Shown piece after piece: positions 47,456 to 59,202 of a stretch of 64,000 nucleotides of DNA. Origin of the DNA: Cryptomeria japonica (taxonomy: Eukaryota; Streptophyta; Pinopsida; Cupressales; Cupressaceae); the NCBI RefSeq assembly GCF_030272615.1, contig NC_081406.1, positions 145,885,091 to 145,949,090 on the forward strand, in the 5' to 3' direction. A program made the position numbers and the translations under genes. Position 1 is the first letter of the stretch. Each line of letters opens with the position of its first letter. The notes under the pieces are model-generated. The model had not been told where the DNA came from, ran no database searches, and saw only the letters and a program-made list of their open reading frames with translations.

Positions 47456-48929
47456 GATACTAATTGTTAAGTACAGATGCCAAGCTAACAATATGAGAGG
47501 GGGGGGGGGTGAATCATACAAACTTAATCTTCAATATATTCAATAGATTCAACCTCGGTAGCTTAAACAGATATATGTAATCAAAACTGTAAAACATGCA
47601 ACCTTAAGAACACATAATCATAACAACACTCATAACACCAGATTTAACGTGGAAACCCAAATAGGGAAAAACCACTATGGGATTTCAGACCCACTAAGAA
47701 ATATACTCTTCTAGAGTATGCTTGGTTAAAAGCAAATCTTGTTAAAGATTATAAACACATTGCTAGATGTGACCCGGTTAAGGGATTTCTCTCAGATCTA
47801 TTAGGATCTTCACCTTGTTAGAGGTGACCTTGTTAAAGGGTTTCAAATGCTCAATAAGAATGTCACCTTGCTAGAGGATTTATAAATAAGACTGCTAAGT
47901 CCACTCGGTTAAGAGATTTTCTATCACTTACAAATAAACAACAGTAATGAGTATGTTTGCAACTTTGCATCTAAAATGCTAAAGCAAATTCTTATTTTCT
48001 CAATACAATCTAGTCATAGGACTTATCTTGTCCCTTTGCTGGGCTCCTTACTCTGTTATTCAAACAGGTCTTCAAGCTTCTGTGCTCGGTAATCACTATG
48101 TAGCATCCATGTGCTTACACTTGCCCGCATACATTGTTTATCAACAGTTCCTTATTTATAAACAATTTGCTAATCACTTAATCTCTTTGATCACATTTCC
48201 CATGATCAATCATAGCCATCAGATCTTCAATCTTGATTAGGTTCAATGTATCCTTCGGTCAAAAAATGTTTTACCTCGCCTTGGAACTTGCATATATTTC
48301 TTGGAACTTGTGCTAGGGTATTGCGGTTTAATCTGAGTTGTAGATCTTCCTGCCGATCTTCCATTGCCATAGATCCTTAACAAACTTCATACACATTGTA
48401 TCAATCATTTAATCATAACCAGCTCATCAGCTTCCATCATTAAATAACGCATGTATACATCCAATGCATTTTGTTATTACTCGGTTGCAACTTGGTAATT
48501 ACTAAACTTCACTTGGTAGACATTCCGCCTTCATTAACCGATAGCGATAACCTTAGGGTTTACCAACTAGGTTCCTTAGGTTTTACCGACTAGGTTCCTT
48601 GCTTGGTAACATAGTATAGTATTAACCTTACAAACAATAGCATATGTAGGATATCAAAACAATCTAAACAACATGATCTCATCATTGTCTAACTTGGTAA
48701 TAGTTGCCCATTGAATAACTTATTCCTCCCCTTATTCATCACAAACATACTTCTTAAGATATGGCAACATCCTACTAAATCAGAAAAACAATTTCTTGAC
48801 ATCAATGACAAAATAATATTGTGAAGATAGTAAATATCCTTAATCAGTTATATCCATAATTATCAACAACCTTCTCAATATCGTAATTGAAATGCCAACA
48901 ATCTATTATTGTCTGTTATAATGCCAACA
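47456..48929 (-). repeat. Element D 3' LTR
   Basis: 1,474 bp. On the plus strand it begins TGATAGTTCTGATAC and ends CCAACA next to the polypurine tract. A TATA box (TTTATAAATA, minus) lies at about 48153-48162. The shared U5 motif is at 47641-47690, and a G-run near 47502-47511 is longer than in the partner. Confidence 0.93.
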
Positions 48930-48950
48930 ATCTCCCCCTTTGGCATTGAT
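48930..48950 (-). other. Element D polypurine tract
   Basis: On the minus strand GCCAAAGGGGGAGAT abuts the 3' LTR and is preceded by CCATCAATG. A second AAAGGGGGAGAAG tract lies near 49046-49058. Confidence 0.85.
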
Positions 48951-49286
48951 GGCAAAAGCAATTGGTTTGACCTAAAAAATTCAAATTCAGATTGTTGTGA
49001 TTGTGATTGCTCATATTGCTGAAATGCTCTCCCTCTATCATTAGTCTTCTCCCCCTTTGACAACAATGCCAAAAGAAAACTAATACATAATTTCTTCCTG
49101 TGTGAAGTAATTCCTTTGCTGTTCGGTATCAACTTAGTCTCGGTTAGAGGATTTTATCTTCAATTCCTGTTCCTTGTTTTTGTTTCCTGCACACCTTTAG
49201 AAAACATCCTAAAGTGTGTAAATCAGCATCAACTCCTAAAAAGATATTCTTTATAGTCATCGAATTGATGCTTTCACCGAACTCAG

Positions 49287-50840
49287 TCAGTGAGTAGAAG
49301 ATAGGGATAGGACCCCTAACTTAATTCTGAGATACTCAAAAGTGTCCCTTGGCAGTGGCTTGGTGAAAATATTTGCTATTTGTTCCTTTGAACTAACATA
49401 CTCCAACACCACTTTCTTCTCTTGAGCTTCTTCTCTAAGATAATGATATTTGATAGAGATGTGCTTTGTCTTAGAGTGCATAACAAGATTCTATGAAATG
49501 TTAATGACACTAGTATTATCATAGAATATAGTTACTAGCTCGGTAACTTTCTCATTTATGCCTTCCAATAGTTGTTTGATCCATGCTATATTGGTACAAT
49601 TTAATGCTGCAACAACATATTCAACTTCTTGCTGTAGACTGTGAAACACATCCTTGTTTCTTGCTAAGCCAACTCACTAGTCTTTCTCCTAAAAAGAAAG
49701 CTCCACCACTTGTGCTTTTCTTGTCATCTATGTTGCCTGCCCAATCAGCATTAGTATAAACTTTTAAATCAAAGTCATATCCTTTCTGATATACTAAGCC
49801 ATAATCCTCAGTACCTTTCAAGTATCTGAAAATTCTCTTGATTGCTGTCATGTGTGTTTCCTCGGGATCTGCAGAAAATCTTGCAACTATACCTACTGCA
49901 TGTGCTATGTCTGGCCTGCTGTGAACAACATATTGCAACTTTCCAATCATAGACTAGTAAAGTTTCTCATCAACAGATGCAGATTCATCATTCTTTGATA
50001 GTTTACAGTTGATATTCATAGGAGTACTTATTGGTTTTGAATCCTCCATTCCAAATTTCTTCAAGATTTCCTTTATGTACTTGGATTGAGTAATGAAAAT
50101 CTCATCTTTCATTTGCAGTATCTGTAGACCTATAAAATACTTTATCTCACCGATTAATGACATCTCAAATTCTTTGCTCATTTCATTTCCAAAATTCTTG
50201 CATAAAGAGTCATTTCCACAAAAGATAATATCATCAACAAATATGGCTGAGATCAGTATTCCATTTTCATCATTCTTCATGTACATATTGCTATTTTCAC
50301 TTGTCCTTATAAAACCAATCTTGATTAAATAAAAGTGCAATCTTTCATACCATGCTCTAGGTGTTTGTTTCAGGCCATATAAAGCTTTGTTCAATTTACA
50401 TACCTGATCTTTATTTTCTCCTTCAACAAATCCTTCAGGTTGTTCAATAAAAACTTCTTCTAATATACCATTCAGAAATGCAGATTTGACATCCATTTGA
50501 TATACTTTGAAATTCTTGTAAGCAGCGTATGCCAACAATGTTCTTACTCCTTCAAGTCTTTCCATAGGTGCAAAAGTCTCACCATAATCAATTCCCTCTT
50601 CTTGAGCATAACCTTTGCAAACTAGTCTTGCTTTATTTCAAATGACCTCACCTTTTTCATTCAGCTTGTTTCTGAAAATTCACTTTGTACTGATTAAATT
50701 TTTGTCCTTCAGTCTTGGGACCAGTGTCCATGTGTCATTCTTCTTGATTTGATCAATCTCTTCTGTCAGAGCATTTATCCAATCTTCACTATTAATGTCT
50801 CTTTCACTATCCTTGGTTCAAATTCAAATATCAGACATGT
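49287..50840 (-). pseudogene. Element D reverse transcriptase and RNase H
   Basis: Reads from DWINALTEEIDQIKKNDTW through [40 protein letters not shown] and the active-site box IFVDDIIF, which keeps both catalytic Asp. Then come [29 protein letters not shown] (RNase H), EYVVAALNC, FYDNTS and the pol tail KEQIANIFTKPLPRDTFEY. Damage: a frameshift near 50850, TGA for Trp near 50680, TGA for Arg near 50640, a stop near 49951, a frameshift near 49622 and TAG near 49490. It would copy element RNA to DNA and degrade the template. It is less decayed than element A. Confidence 0.92.
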
Positions 50841-50843
50841 GTT

Positions 50844-52585
50844 CTATCTTAGTTTGTTTCTCGTCATCACTGGATCATCCTTATCTCCTATAATCTGACT
50901 TAATGCATGATTCCTTCTGACATACTTGGCTAATACAGGCTCGGTAGGCTCTGTATGATCTTCTTCATCACTCAGTAACTGGACATTCTCTTCATTTCCT
51001 TTAGCAGTTTTCTCGGTAGGACTTCTTGGTTGAACATATACAAATCCTTCATAATCTTCTGGTTCTTTGGAGTTTCCTTCATTATTTCTTTTTGCAAATT
51101 CATCAATTTTCACATTTGCACTTTCTACTATTTTGTTAGAGGATTTGATCAGACATTTAAATGCTTTGCTTCTAGAAGAATAACCAAGAAATGTTCCTTC
51201 TTCACTTTTCTGATCAAACTTACCATTTCTGTCATCTTTGTGAACATAGCATCTACTTACAAAGATTTTAAAATAACTTACATTAGGTTTCTTGTCATAC
51301 CAGATTTCATATGGTGTCTTCAAGCTTCCTTTCTTCAGTTGTACTCGGTTCAAGGTGTAAACTATAGTGCTGATTGCTTCTCTCCAAAATGTTTGAGGTA
51401 CCTTCTTTTCTATCATCAAGGTTCTTGCACAATCCACAATTGATCTGTTTCTTCTCTCAGCTATCCCATTTTGCTGGGGTGCTCTTAGTACAGATACTTG
51501 CCTCTTTATACCATGATCGTTGTAGTATAAGTTAAATTCATCAGAAGTGAACTCACCTCCTCTATCAGATCTAAGATATTTCAATTGTCTTCCTGTTTCA
51601 TTTTCAATTCTTGCCTTGTGCCATTTAAACATTTGAAAAGCTTCTGATTTTTCTTTTAAAAATATTACTGACATCATCCTTGAGTAATAATCCACAAATA
51701 ATATGAAGTACTTATCACCATAATAACTCTAAACTTTCATAGGACCACAAAGATCAGTGTGCACAAGATCTAAAATTCCCTTAGAAGTGTAGGACTTACT
51801 TGTAAAGCTTGATCTTGTCATCTTGCCCATCTGGCATCCTCGGCATATAGCATTCTTAGGTTTCTCAAGACTTGGTAGACCTCTTACTCGGTGCTTCTTG
51901 CTTATTTTGATCAGATTATCAAAATTTACATGACAAAATCTTTTATGCCATAACCGGGTATCATCTATCTTTGCATATAGACACTTATTTTGAGTTGAGT
52001 CAAGGTGAAATGTGTTACCTTTTGTTTGTGTCCCGGTAGCTACTAACTTCCCATGCTTGTCATGAACTTTGACAATTCCTTTCTGAAACTCTATTCGGTA
52101 TCCTGTATTGTTTAGCTGTGCTACACTCAACAAATTGTATTTCAAACCTTTAACCCAATAAACATCATTACATTTAGCATTGTCAAGAAGTGTTATAGAT
52201 CCTTTACCTCTCACTGGACATGGTGCATCATTACTAAATCTTACATAACCTCCATCATAATCTTCTAACATAACAAACTTGTGTTTATCACCTGTCATGT
52301 GATGTGAGCATCCACTATCTATGATCCAAGAATCATTAGTATTTATGTGAGATATTAAAGCTTTTTCTTCGTACTTTTCTTCATCTGATCCATCTTTGTT
52401 AGCCACATAAACAACTTCCTCTGTATCAGTTTCATCTGATTTATCATCATTAGATTCCTCATCAGCTATTAGACATGTCTTTTTATCTCTTCTTCTAAAG
52501 TCTCGGTGTCCTCTGTAATGATTATCTTTCTATCTTTCATCTCGATAATCTCTCTTTTCACTAGATTCTTTGTCAGGGCAATTAG
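50844..52585 (-). pseudogene. Element D zinc-knuckle tail, protease and integrase
   Basis: Starts with the second half of the gag zinc knuckle (CPDKESSEKRD), has one TAG near 52530, then an acidic linker and the aspartic protease motif WIIDSGCSHHMTGD. The gag-pre-integrase segment (LLSVAQLNNTGY, TKGNTFHLD) leads to the integrase HHCC motif (LWHKRFCHVNF, CRGCQMGK). The core keeps all three acidic residues: HTDLCGP, RSDRGGEF and QQNGIAERRN. One in-frame TAG at about 51726 (after GPMKV) fits Gln. VDDYSR reads VDYYSR. The segment ends with the acidic integrase C-terminal extension near 50844. Confidence 0.93.
52581..52585. repeat. Target-site duplication of element C, left copy (ATTAG)
   Basis: ATTAG precedes TGTTGGCATATG; the same ATTAG at 59198-59202 follows the LTR end CCTAACA. 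Confidence 0.95.
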
Positions 52586-53379
52586 TGTTGGCATATGCAC
52601 ACTCCAATGAGACATTGTATGTGATTGAAGGTTTTGTCATTAATGGAAACCTTGCAATCCTATGGCACCGGCAAAGGAATTATACCAGCATCAAGCAGAT
52701 CACACTCTACATCGGCACTCAGGACACCGGCACCGGCACAAAGAAAAGAAGTATACCGGCACAGAGGCCGACAGGATTTTGTTATATTATATTTTGTTTA
52801 TTATTGTAAAAACTTTGTAAGCCGACTTGGAAAATTGTAAAATGACTCTTATATATAAAAGAGATCATTGTAGAAATTTGGAATGAGAAAGGAACCATTG
52901 AAGAAAAATATTAGGCAGACCTATTATGCGAAATATAGGTTAAGGGTTTATGTAAGAAGTAGAGCAGCAACCGGTACTGGATCAGGCATTATAGATGCTA
53001 TTGTAAAGCAGTACAAGATATTGGATTTGTATAATCCTCTTTGTAAGTCAGTGAGACTTCCCATTGAGCAATGAGCTCTAGGCAGTTGGCCTTCCTACAT
53101 GTGCAGGCCCCTATTGTAAGTAATATTCTCTTATTGGCCAGTGAGTGAATATTGTGGGACACAAATCCCATCGAGGTTTTTCCCACACCGGGTTTCCTCG
53201 TTAAATCCTTGTGTTATGGTGTGTTTTTCATGTGGATGTTCTTAATTCTATTTATTGCATTATTTCTTGCATATCAGTACACTATTATAATATGTTCTTC
53301 ATGTTTTAATTTAAGAAATATTAAATATCGATTAGATACTGATTCACCCCCCCTCTCAGTATTTGTGGGTTTCCTGACA
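52586..53379 (+). repeat. Element C 5' LTR
   Basis: TGTTGGCATATG...TTCCTGACA. Partner 58403-59197. By eye the pair are about 94% alike, with most differences at CCGG/CCAG-type words and few indels. U5 motif at 53164-53222; C-run CACCCCCCCTC near the end. Confidence 0.94.
52850..52860 (+). promoter_or_regulatory. TATA box of element C 5' LTR
   Basis: TATATATAAAA about 265 bp into the LTR, conserved exactly in the 3' LTR at 58667-58677. Confidence 0.6.
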
Positions 53380-53431
53380 ACTCTATTTTCAAAAGCCTAA
53401 CAGCTTGAGGAAGATCTTGACACCAGTACAG
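53380..53431 (+). other. Degenerate primer-binding region of element C
   Basis: ACTCTATTTTCAAAAGCC follows the LTR end. It can be aligned to TGGTATCAGAGCC only with several changes, so the primer site is decayed or unusual. Confidence 0.35.
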
Positions 53432-54613
53432 ATGGAAAATCTGGTGAAGCAACTTGAAGGAGCTCTTACAGACTATGATGCAGAGAAATTGAAAAATATC
53501 AAACTAGAAGATGATTTAAGGGCAGCTCAGGATATCATTCAGGCACTTCAAGAAATTTTTACTGTTGCAAGAAATAAGAGAAGAGAACTTTGTGAAAAAT
53601 TGCAAAATGAGAATGATGAAAAGGAATCACTTAACGATATGATAAGCAAGTTGAAACAAGAGAACATGACAACAAAGAATGAGATGCAGGATATGACTAT
53701 GAGATTTTGCAAAGAGATTGAGGATAGGAAGAAGAATGAAGAAGAATTGACCAGAAGACTAAGTGATGCAACAAATGAGAACACAAGACTTAGCTATGAA
53801 AATGACATGTTGAAGATAGATCTAATGCATACTCAGAATGACTCAAATGAACCGATGAGACAAAAAGAAGTCTTAGAAAGAGAACTAGAAACTACAAATC
53901 AACATAAAGAAAAATTCAAGAAAAGCTCAGAGGAACTTGGCACCTTGCTGAAGAATCAAAAACCTAAAGGTGACAATTCTGAAATTGGCTTTGAAGTTGG
54001 TGAAAGCTCCGGTACCTCAAATACTTAGGATCACAGCAAACCAGTAAGACAACCTAATGCTTATAAATTCAATGGAAAATGCTTTAACTGTAATAAGTAT
54101 GGTCATAGAGCATATGAATGTAGATCTAGAAATTATCAGAATATCAACACACCCACTGGTCAATGTTCTAAATACAACAAAGTTGGTCACAACTCTGAAA
54201 ATTGCAGAATGAATGTGAGATTTTATGTTTGTGAAAGATTTGGACATTTATCTAATCAATGCAGAACACAAACCGACATAGGTTATGGGAAAGCTATTTA
54301 GAAGAATAATGTAACTTGTTATGCATGTAAAAAGATTGGGCATATTGCAAAATTCTGTAGAAGTAAAGGAACACCAGTAGACAACAAAAGTTCTAGCTTG
54401 AAAGGTAAAGAAAAGGTTGAAGAGGTTAAGCAAGAATTCTCAAAACAATGGATTAGAAAAGCTGATCTAAATATTGGGAATACTCCTCCACGGGTAGAAC
54501 AAACCAATGCTTCACTAGAAGGATAGAGTGATGCTTCACTAGAAGGACAAAGTGATGCTTCACCAGAAGGACAGAGCAGTGCTCCACCGGTAGGAAGTTC
54601 TTCATCTAATTGA
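53432..54613 (+). pseudogene. Element C ORF1: gag-like coiled coil plus four zinc knuckles, three TAGs
   Basis: The first ATG gives MENLVKQLEGALTDYDAEKL; the same frame is open upstream from 53405 without an ATG. Residues to about 185 form a charged coiled coil like that of element B. Four knuckles follow: CFNCNKYGHRAYEC (intact), CSKYNKVGHNSENC (second Cys lost), FYVCERFGHLSNQC (first Cys lost), CYACKKIGHIAKFC (intact). TAGs at 54026, 54299 and 54524 are the only internal stops before TGA at 54611. The last falls in a tandem repeat EGxSDAS, where the next copies read CAA and CAG, showing directly that TAG replaced Gln. Confidence 0.87.
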
Positions 54614-54915
54614 AGAAAGTTTCCTTGAGGGTTTGGCAATCTGATGACACATGTGCTATTATTCCCTCGGTTAGAGATAAGAAGTTGAAAATTACTTTTT
54701 ACCGACAGATAATGTTGAAAGAATACTTAATCAGAATGCATTTAATGAGGTAGATGGCAAAAGACACTATAAAATTGAGGTTTTGGCTCCATTCCATTTC
54801 ACCAAGATTTCAAACGTATGAAGATCATGAAGATTCTGAGCTAAGGCATTTCGAGCAAGAGGCAAGAACACTCCAAGCATTCATCCATCCTAAAGGCAGT
54901 AAAAGGTATTTAATC

Positions 54916-57900
54916 ATGGCACCCACCTTTGCAATTGAATATATAGAAAACCCTACTATTATCGAAGTGATAAAAAGACCTAGGCCCATATTTCAGTTAG
55001 TTCCCGAGGTAGCAAAGAAAGATGATACCTTAGGTGCTTTTTCTCAAATTCCCAAGGGAGTTGTTTATGCTGAAGACCCCAGAATTTACATCCACTGCAA
55101 CATTGATGAACTAGGAGATGAAGAGATTAAAACCATGTTTAAAACTGTGATATGTGATAAAACCAACAATGTAAAAGATGAACACAAGATCATTGAAACC
55201 CTAGGATTTACAAAGATCCTTAGCATTCCTAAATTCCCCAAGGATGTGATTAGGATAGTCTTAAGCAGAGTACATGGTGAATTTTTCTGGTTAGATGCAG
55301 TCCACAAAATCACTAAGGAAGCTGTGAAAGCTGTCATAGGGTTACCGACCATCGGTAAAAGGCCAAATAAAACCAAGAAGGTATCCAATGACCTAGTTAC
55401 AAACCTAACTAGTGCAACTTTTGACAAAAGGTCCCTAAGTGTTAATGATGTAACAGACATTAATGTGAGATTTATTAGCATGATATTAGGGTATAAAGCT
55501 ACTCATGCAAATAGACTCAATTCAGTTTCAAGTTTATGCATTAAGAGTGCTTATGATATGGTCACTGATAATGCAAAGATTGATATATGTGAATGGTTAA
55601 AAGATGAATTAATTGACAACCTTGGAAAGATTAAGAAGGACAAGAAAGGAACTTTCAGCTTTGGAAATCTGTTAGTATGTCTGATGCTACATATAACAAA
55701 ACAGGTTCCCGGTATAGGCTACAAAGAACTTGGTTATGATATACCAGTAGGTAAATAGTTAACATAACTATTAAATAACATGGGAGAAAACAAGGAAAAC
55801 AATATTCATGACTTCTTTCAAGCATTAAAGGCCAAAATGAAGAAAAGAATCAGGTTATCAAAAAAGATTGTTGACAAATACAAAGATGAAATATGCTTTG
55901 TAATCAAGAAGGATGAAATCTGGATGGAAGCAGTCATCCCTAAGATAGTTTGGGTAACCGAGATGGGCTATGAAACAGATGATCACATAATTGAAACATA
56001 TGCTAAAGCACTTCTAGAAGCCCCCAAAGAACCTAAGGAAGAAATATTTGGTAGTGCAGAAACTATTGAAAGCCAAATACAATCAAAGAAAAGAGTGAAA
56101 AAGGTTGAGGCAGTTGTAAGGAAAGGTTCTAGACAAGCAAAGGACATCAAAGAAGATGTGTTGAAGAAAACTGATATAACAGAGGATGAGTTAGCAGCTC
56201 CACCACCTGAAACTCACCTATCACCGGTAGGTACTTCTTCCGGGAGTGACATGCCTGCAACTTTCAAAAGAGTTGTAAGGAAAAGAGATCCCTCATCGAC
56301 AACCAAACCCTCACCCAGGAGGACAAGGCAAAAACAACAAGCAGTGAGATCTTTGGTAAGAAAGGCTACACCAAAGAAGAAGAAACTGACACCCAAAAAG
56401 AAGAAGAGGACAAACAAAGACTTGGCCCCTCTTGATATACTGCTGAATGAAATTACAGAGGAAGGTAAATTAAAAAATATAGAGAAAATATATGACACTT
56501 TAATAGCTGATGAAAAAGAACAAGTTGAAAATAGTGTTATATTGCATATGGATATGTATAAGAAGTTTTTGATGGAAGTAGTAAATGAAATTCCAGATGA
56601 ACTATTTAAGAGACTAGAAGCAAGAAGACAAGCAGTAATAGAACTGGACAAGAAAATAAAGATTGAAAAGCTACTTGTTGTTTATCCGGTAAACTCACCC
56701 AAAGAAATTGATGACCTAATTGCTCAAGCCAATCGGTTAGTATTTTCTACTGCACACTGGCACATTGCTTTAATGGTTGGAAGAATTAATGAGGTGATTG
56801 AGGAAACAAAAAATGGATGGGATATATTCTTAGTTGAAAAAGAAAAACAAGAAGAATACAGGAACCCCAAACCCATAAAAGTTTATCAGAAAGATAGAGA
56901 CAAGGGTAAAGGTAAAGTTGGTGGACCACCTAGTATCAAGGTTAGAGACAACTTACCCCCACCTCATTTGATTACTCCACCGGTAAAAACAACAGCTACA
57001 GAAGATCAACCGATAGCCGAGAATATGGATGTAGAGGATGGTAATACTAATCTTGAAGTCTTATATACTGTGGATGTTGATACTCAAAAGATCAACATAG
57101 TGGTAGACAAAGATACAGCTGATAAGACTGACATGACTAGCGAGCCTCCGGTAGCTGAGCAAACTAAAAACACACAGGAGAAACTGATAGAAGACAAAGA
57201 GAAAAAGGTAGAGACTCAGACTGAGACAATGCAACAAACAGAGCAAAAGGCTCTGGAATAGGAACAACAATAGCAGGAACAGGAACATAAGGAAACAGTG
57301 CCACCGGCAACTGGAGAAATAGAAAAACCATTGCTTAAAGAAATGTAGACACAAACAGACCTACCAGAGGTCAATACAAGCTTGGTTATTTCCACCGGTA
57401 CTCAGATTGTTGGTTCATCATTAGGAGTCAAATCAACTAATGTGACTGAGGTACTATTAGAGTTAATAAAAAAGATAACAGATTGTAGCTCACAATCTTA
57501 CAAGGCAATTGATGATACCTTACCAATTTTGAAGGTAATTGCTCCCAACTGTAATATACACAATAAAGATTCTTTAGGACAACTTGATACACTGTGTAAA
57601 TATATCACAAAAAACATTGAGAAAATAAAGGAAGAGTCATTGAAGGATAAAGTAGAAATTGAAAAACATAAATTTTTTGATGAGCAAATAAAGAAATGTA
57701 ATAGAGATTTTGACACACTTCTACCAGAATTGTGTAATTTATTGAAAGAGTACAAAACTCTGTACAAAGGCACTTGTAAGACAAACTTTTTGATTGTAGA
57801 TATAGACAAAAAGATGAGCAAGGTACAAGATGAGATCAATAAACTTGCAGATAATTTTGTTAACTCACCGGATACACTATCAGTTTTTGAGGAAAAGATA

Positions 57901-58197
57901 ACAAATTTTGAAGAAGAATCACTTAAATTGGAAAGAGAGAAAGAGAGAATTGTGAATAAGGCAAAGCATCTGAGATTAAAACTAAGTCTAAGATTGGACT
58001 ATCTAGCATCACTGCGGAAGGAAGTATCTGAGGCACTAAAACAGGGACAGAAAACATTGGCAGAGCATTTGCAGCATCTCACTCGTACAGTGAAGAGAAC
58101 AGAGACATCAATAAACGATAGCAAGAAGTTTATGGATAGTATAAACTTGATTTTGGGAGATCTTTTTCAAATTGTAACCACCCAGTTACAAGGTTGA
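54916..58197 (+). pseudogene. Element C ORF2: long unrecognised protein in place of pol, five internal stops
   Basis: Likely start MAPTFAIEYIEN at 54916, matching the position and style of the element B start; an in-frame ATG exists at 54754. One frame runs 1,093 codons to TGA at 58195. The N-terminal domain (to 55756) shares LSRVHGEFFWLDAVHKIT, EAVKAVIGLP, GYKATHANRLNSVS and FSFGNLLVC with B. Then come a second conserved block (IVDKYKDEICFVIKKDE), a Lys-rich basic stretch (about 56280-56430), acidic/Thr-rich linker and a C-terminal coiled coil. Stops: TAG 55756, TAA 55765, TAG 57259, 57271, 57346, all in Gln-like contexts. No enzymatic motif is recognised; function unknown, possibly structural or nucleic-acid binding. 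Confidence 0.83.
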
Positions 58198-58237
58198 AAC
58201 TACAAACTCTACTGAAATCTTGACAACCTTTGTCATT

Positions 58238-58402
58238 GATGCCAAAGGGGGAGTAGTGGGATGAGAAAATTCAATATATAACAGGAATCACATGCTCAGG
58301 GGGAGCACACACATTTTTGGTAACATTTTTGGACTTCACATTTTTGGATACATTTTTTTGAAATTTCTCATGAGTGTTGCCATCAATGCCAAAGGGGGAG
58401 AT
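58238..58402 (+). other. Element C polypurine tract with two upstream copies
   Basis: CCAAAGGGGGAG at 58242-58253, AGGGGGAG at about 58298 and CCAAAGGGGGAGAT at 58389-58402, the last abutting the LTR. Confidence 0.83.
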
Positions 58403-59197
58403 TGTTGGCATATGCACACTCCTATGAGACATTGTATGTGATTGAAGGTTTTGTCATTGCTGGCAACATTACAATCCTATGACATTGACAAAGGCATTAT
58501 ACTAGCATCAAGCAGATCACACTCTACACCGACACTCAGGACACCAGCACCAGCACAAAGAAAAGAAGTATATCGGCATAGAGGCCGACATGATTTTGTT
58601 ATATTATATTTTGTTTATTATTGTAAAAACTTTGTAAGCCAACTTGGAAAATTGTAAAATGACTCTTATATATAAAAGAGATCATTGTAGACATTTGGAA
58701 TGAGAAAGGAACCATTGAAGAAAAATATTAGGCAGACCTATTATGCGAAATATAGGTTAAGGGTTTATGTAAGAAGCAGAGTAGAAATCGGTACTGGATC
58801 AGGCATTATAGATGCTATTGTAAAGCAATACAAGTTATTGGATTTGTATAATCCTCATTGTAAGTCAGTGAGACTTCTCATTGAGCACTGAGCTCTAGGC
58901 AGTTGTCCTTCCTGCATGTGCACGCCCCTATTGTAAGTAATATTCTCTTATTGGCCAGTGAGTGAATATTGTGGTCACAAATCCCACTGAGGTTTTTCCC
59001 ACACCGGGTTTCCTCGTTAAATCCTTGTGTTATGGTGTGTTTTTCATGTGGATGTTCTTAATTCTATTTATTACATTATTTCTTGCATACCGGTACACTA
59101 TTATAATATGTTCTGCATGTTTTAATTTAAGAAATATTAAATACCAGTTAGATACTGATTCAACCCCCCCCTCTCAGTATCTGTGGGTTTCCTAACA
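58403..59197 (+). repeat. Element C 3' LTR
   Basis: TGTTGGCATATG...TTCCTAACA, 795 bp, partner of 52586-53379. It contains the TATA box at 58667-58677 and the U5 motif at 58984-59036. Confidence 0.94.
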
Positions 59198-59202
59198 ATT
59201 AG
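59198..59202. repeat. Target-site duplication of element C, right copy (ATTAG)
   Basis: Matches 52581-52585. Removing C and one copy rejoins element D gag in frame. Confidence 0.95.

Larger units (their letters stand above)
52586..59197 (+). mobile_element. Element C: complete non-autonomous LTR retrotransposon, ORF1 + ORF2, no pol
   Basis: LTRs of 794 and 795 bp flank 5.0 kb of internal DNA; the target duplication is ATTAG. Internal content parallels element B: coiled-coil/zinc-knuckle ORF1, then a long ORF2, then a polypurine tract. No protease, integrase, reverse transcriptase or RNase H motif. The LTRs differ from those of B except at the termini, so this is a second family of the same type. 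It is inserted antisense to element D, between the Asn and Cys codons of D's zinc knuckle. Confidence 0.92.

Noticed and set aside
55086-55481. 131-codon minus-strand ORF
   Set aside because: Antisense to the conserved N-terminal domain of element C ORF2, which has homologous support from element B.
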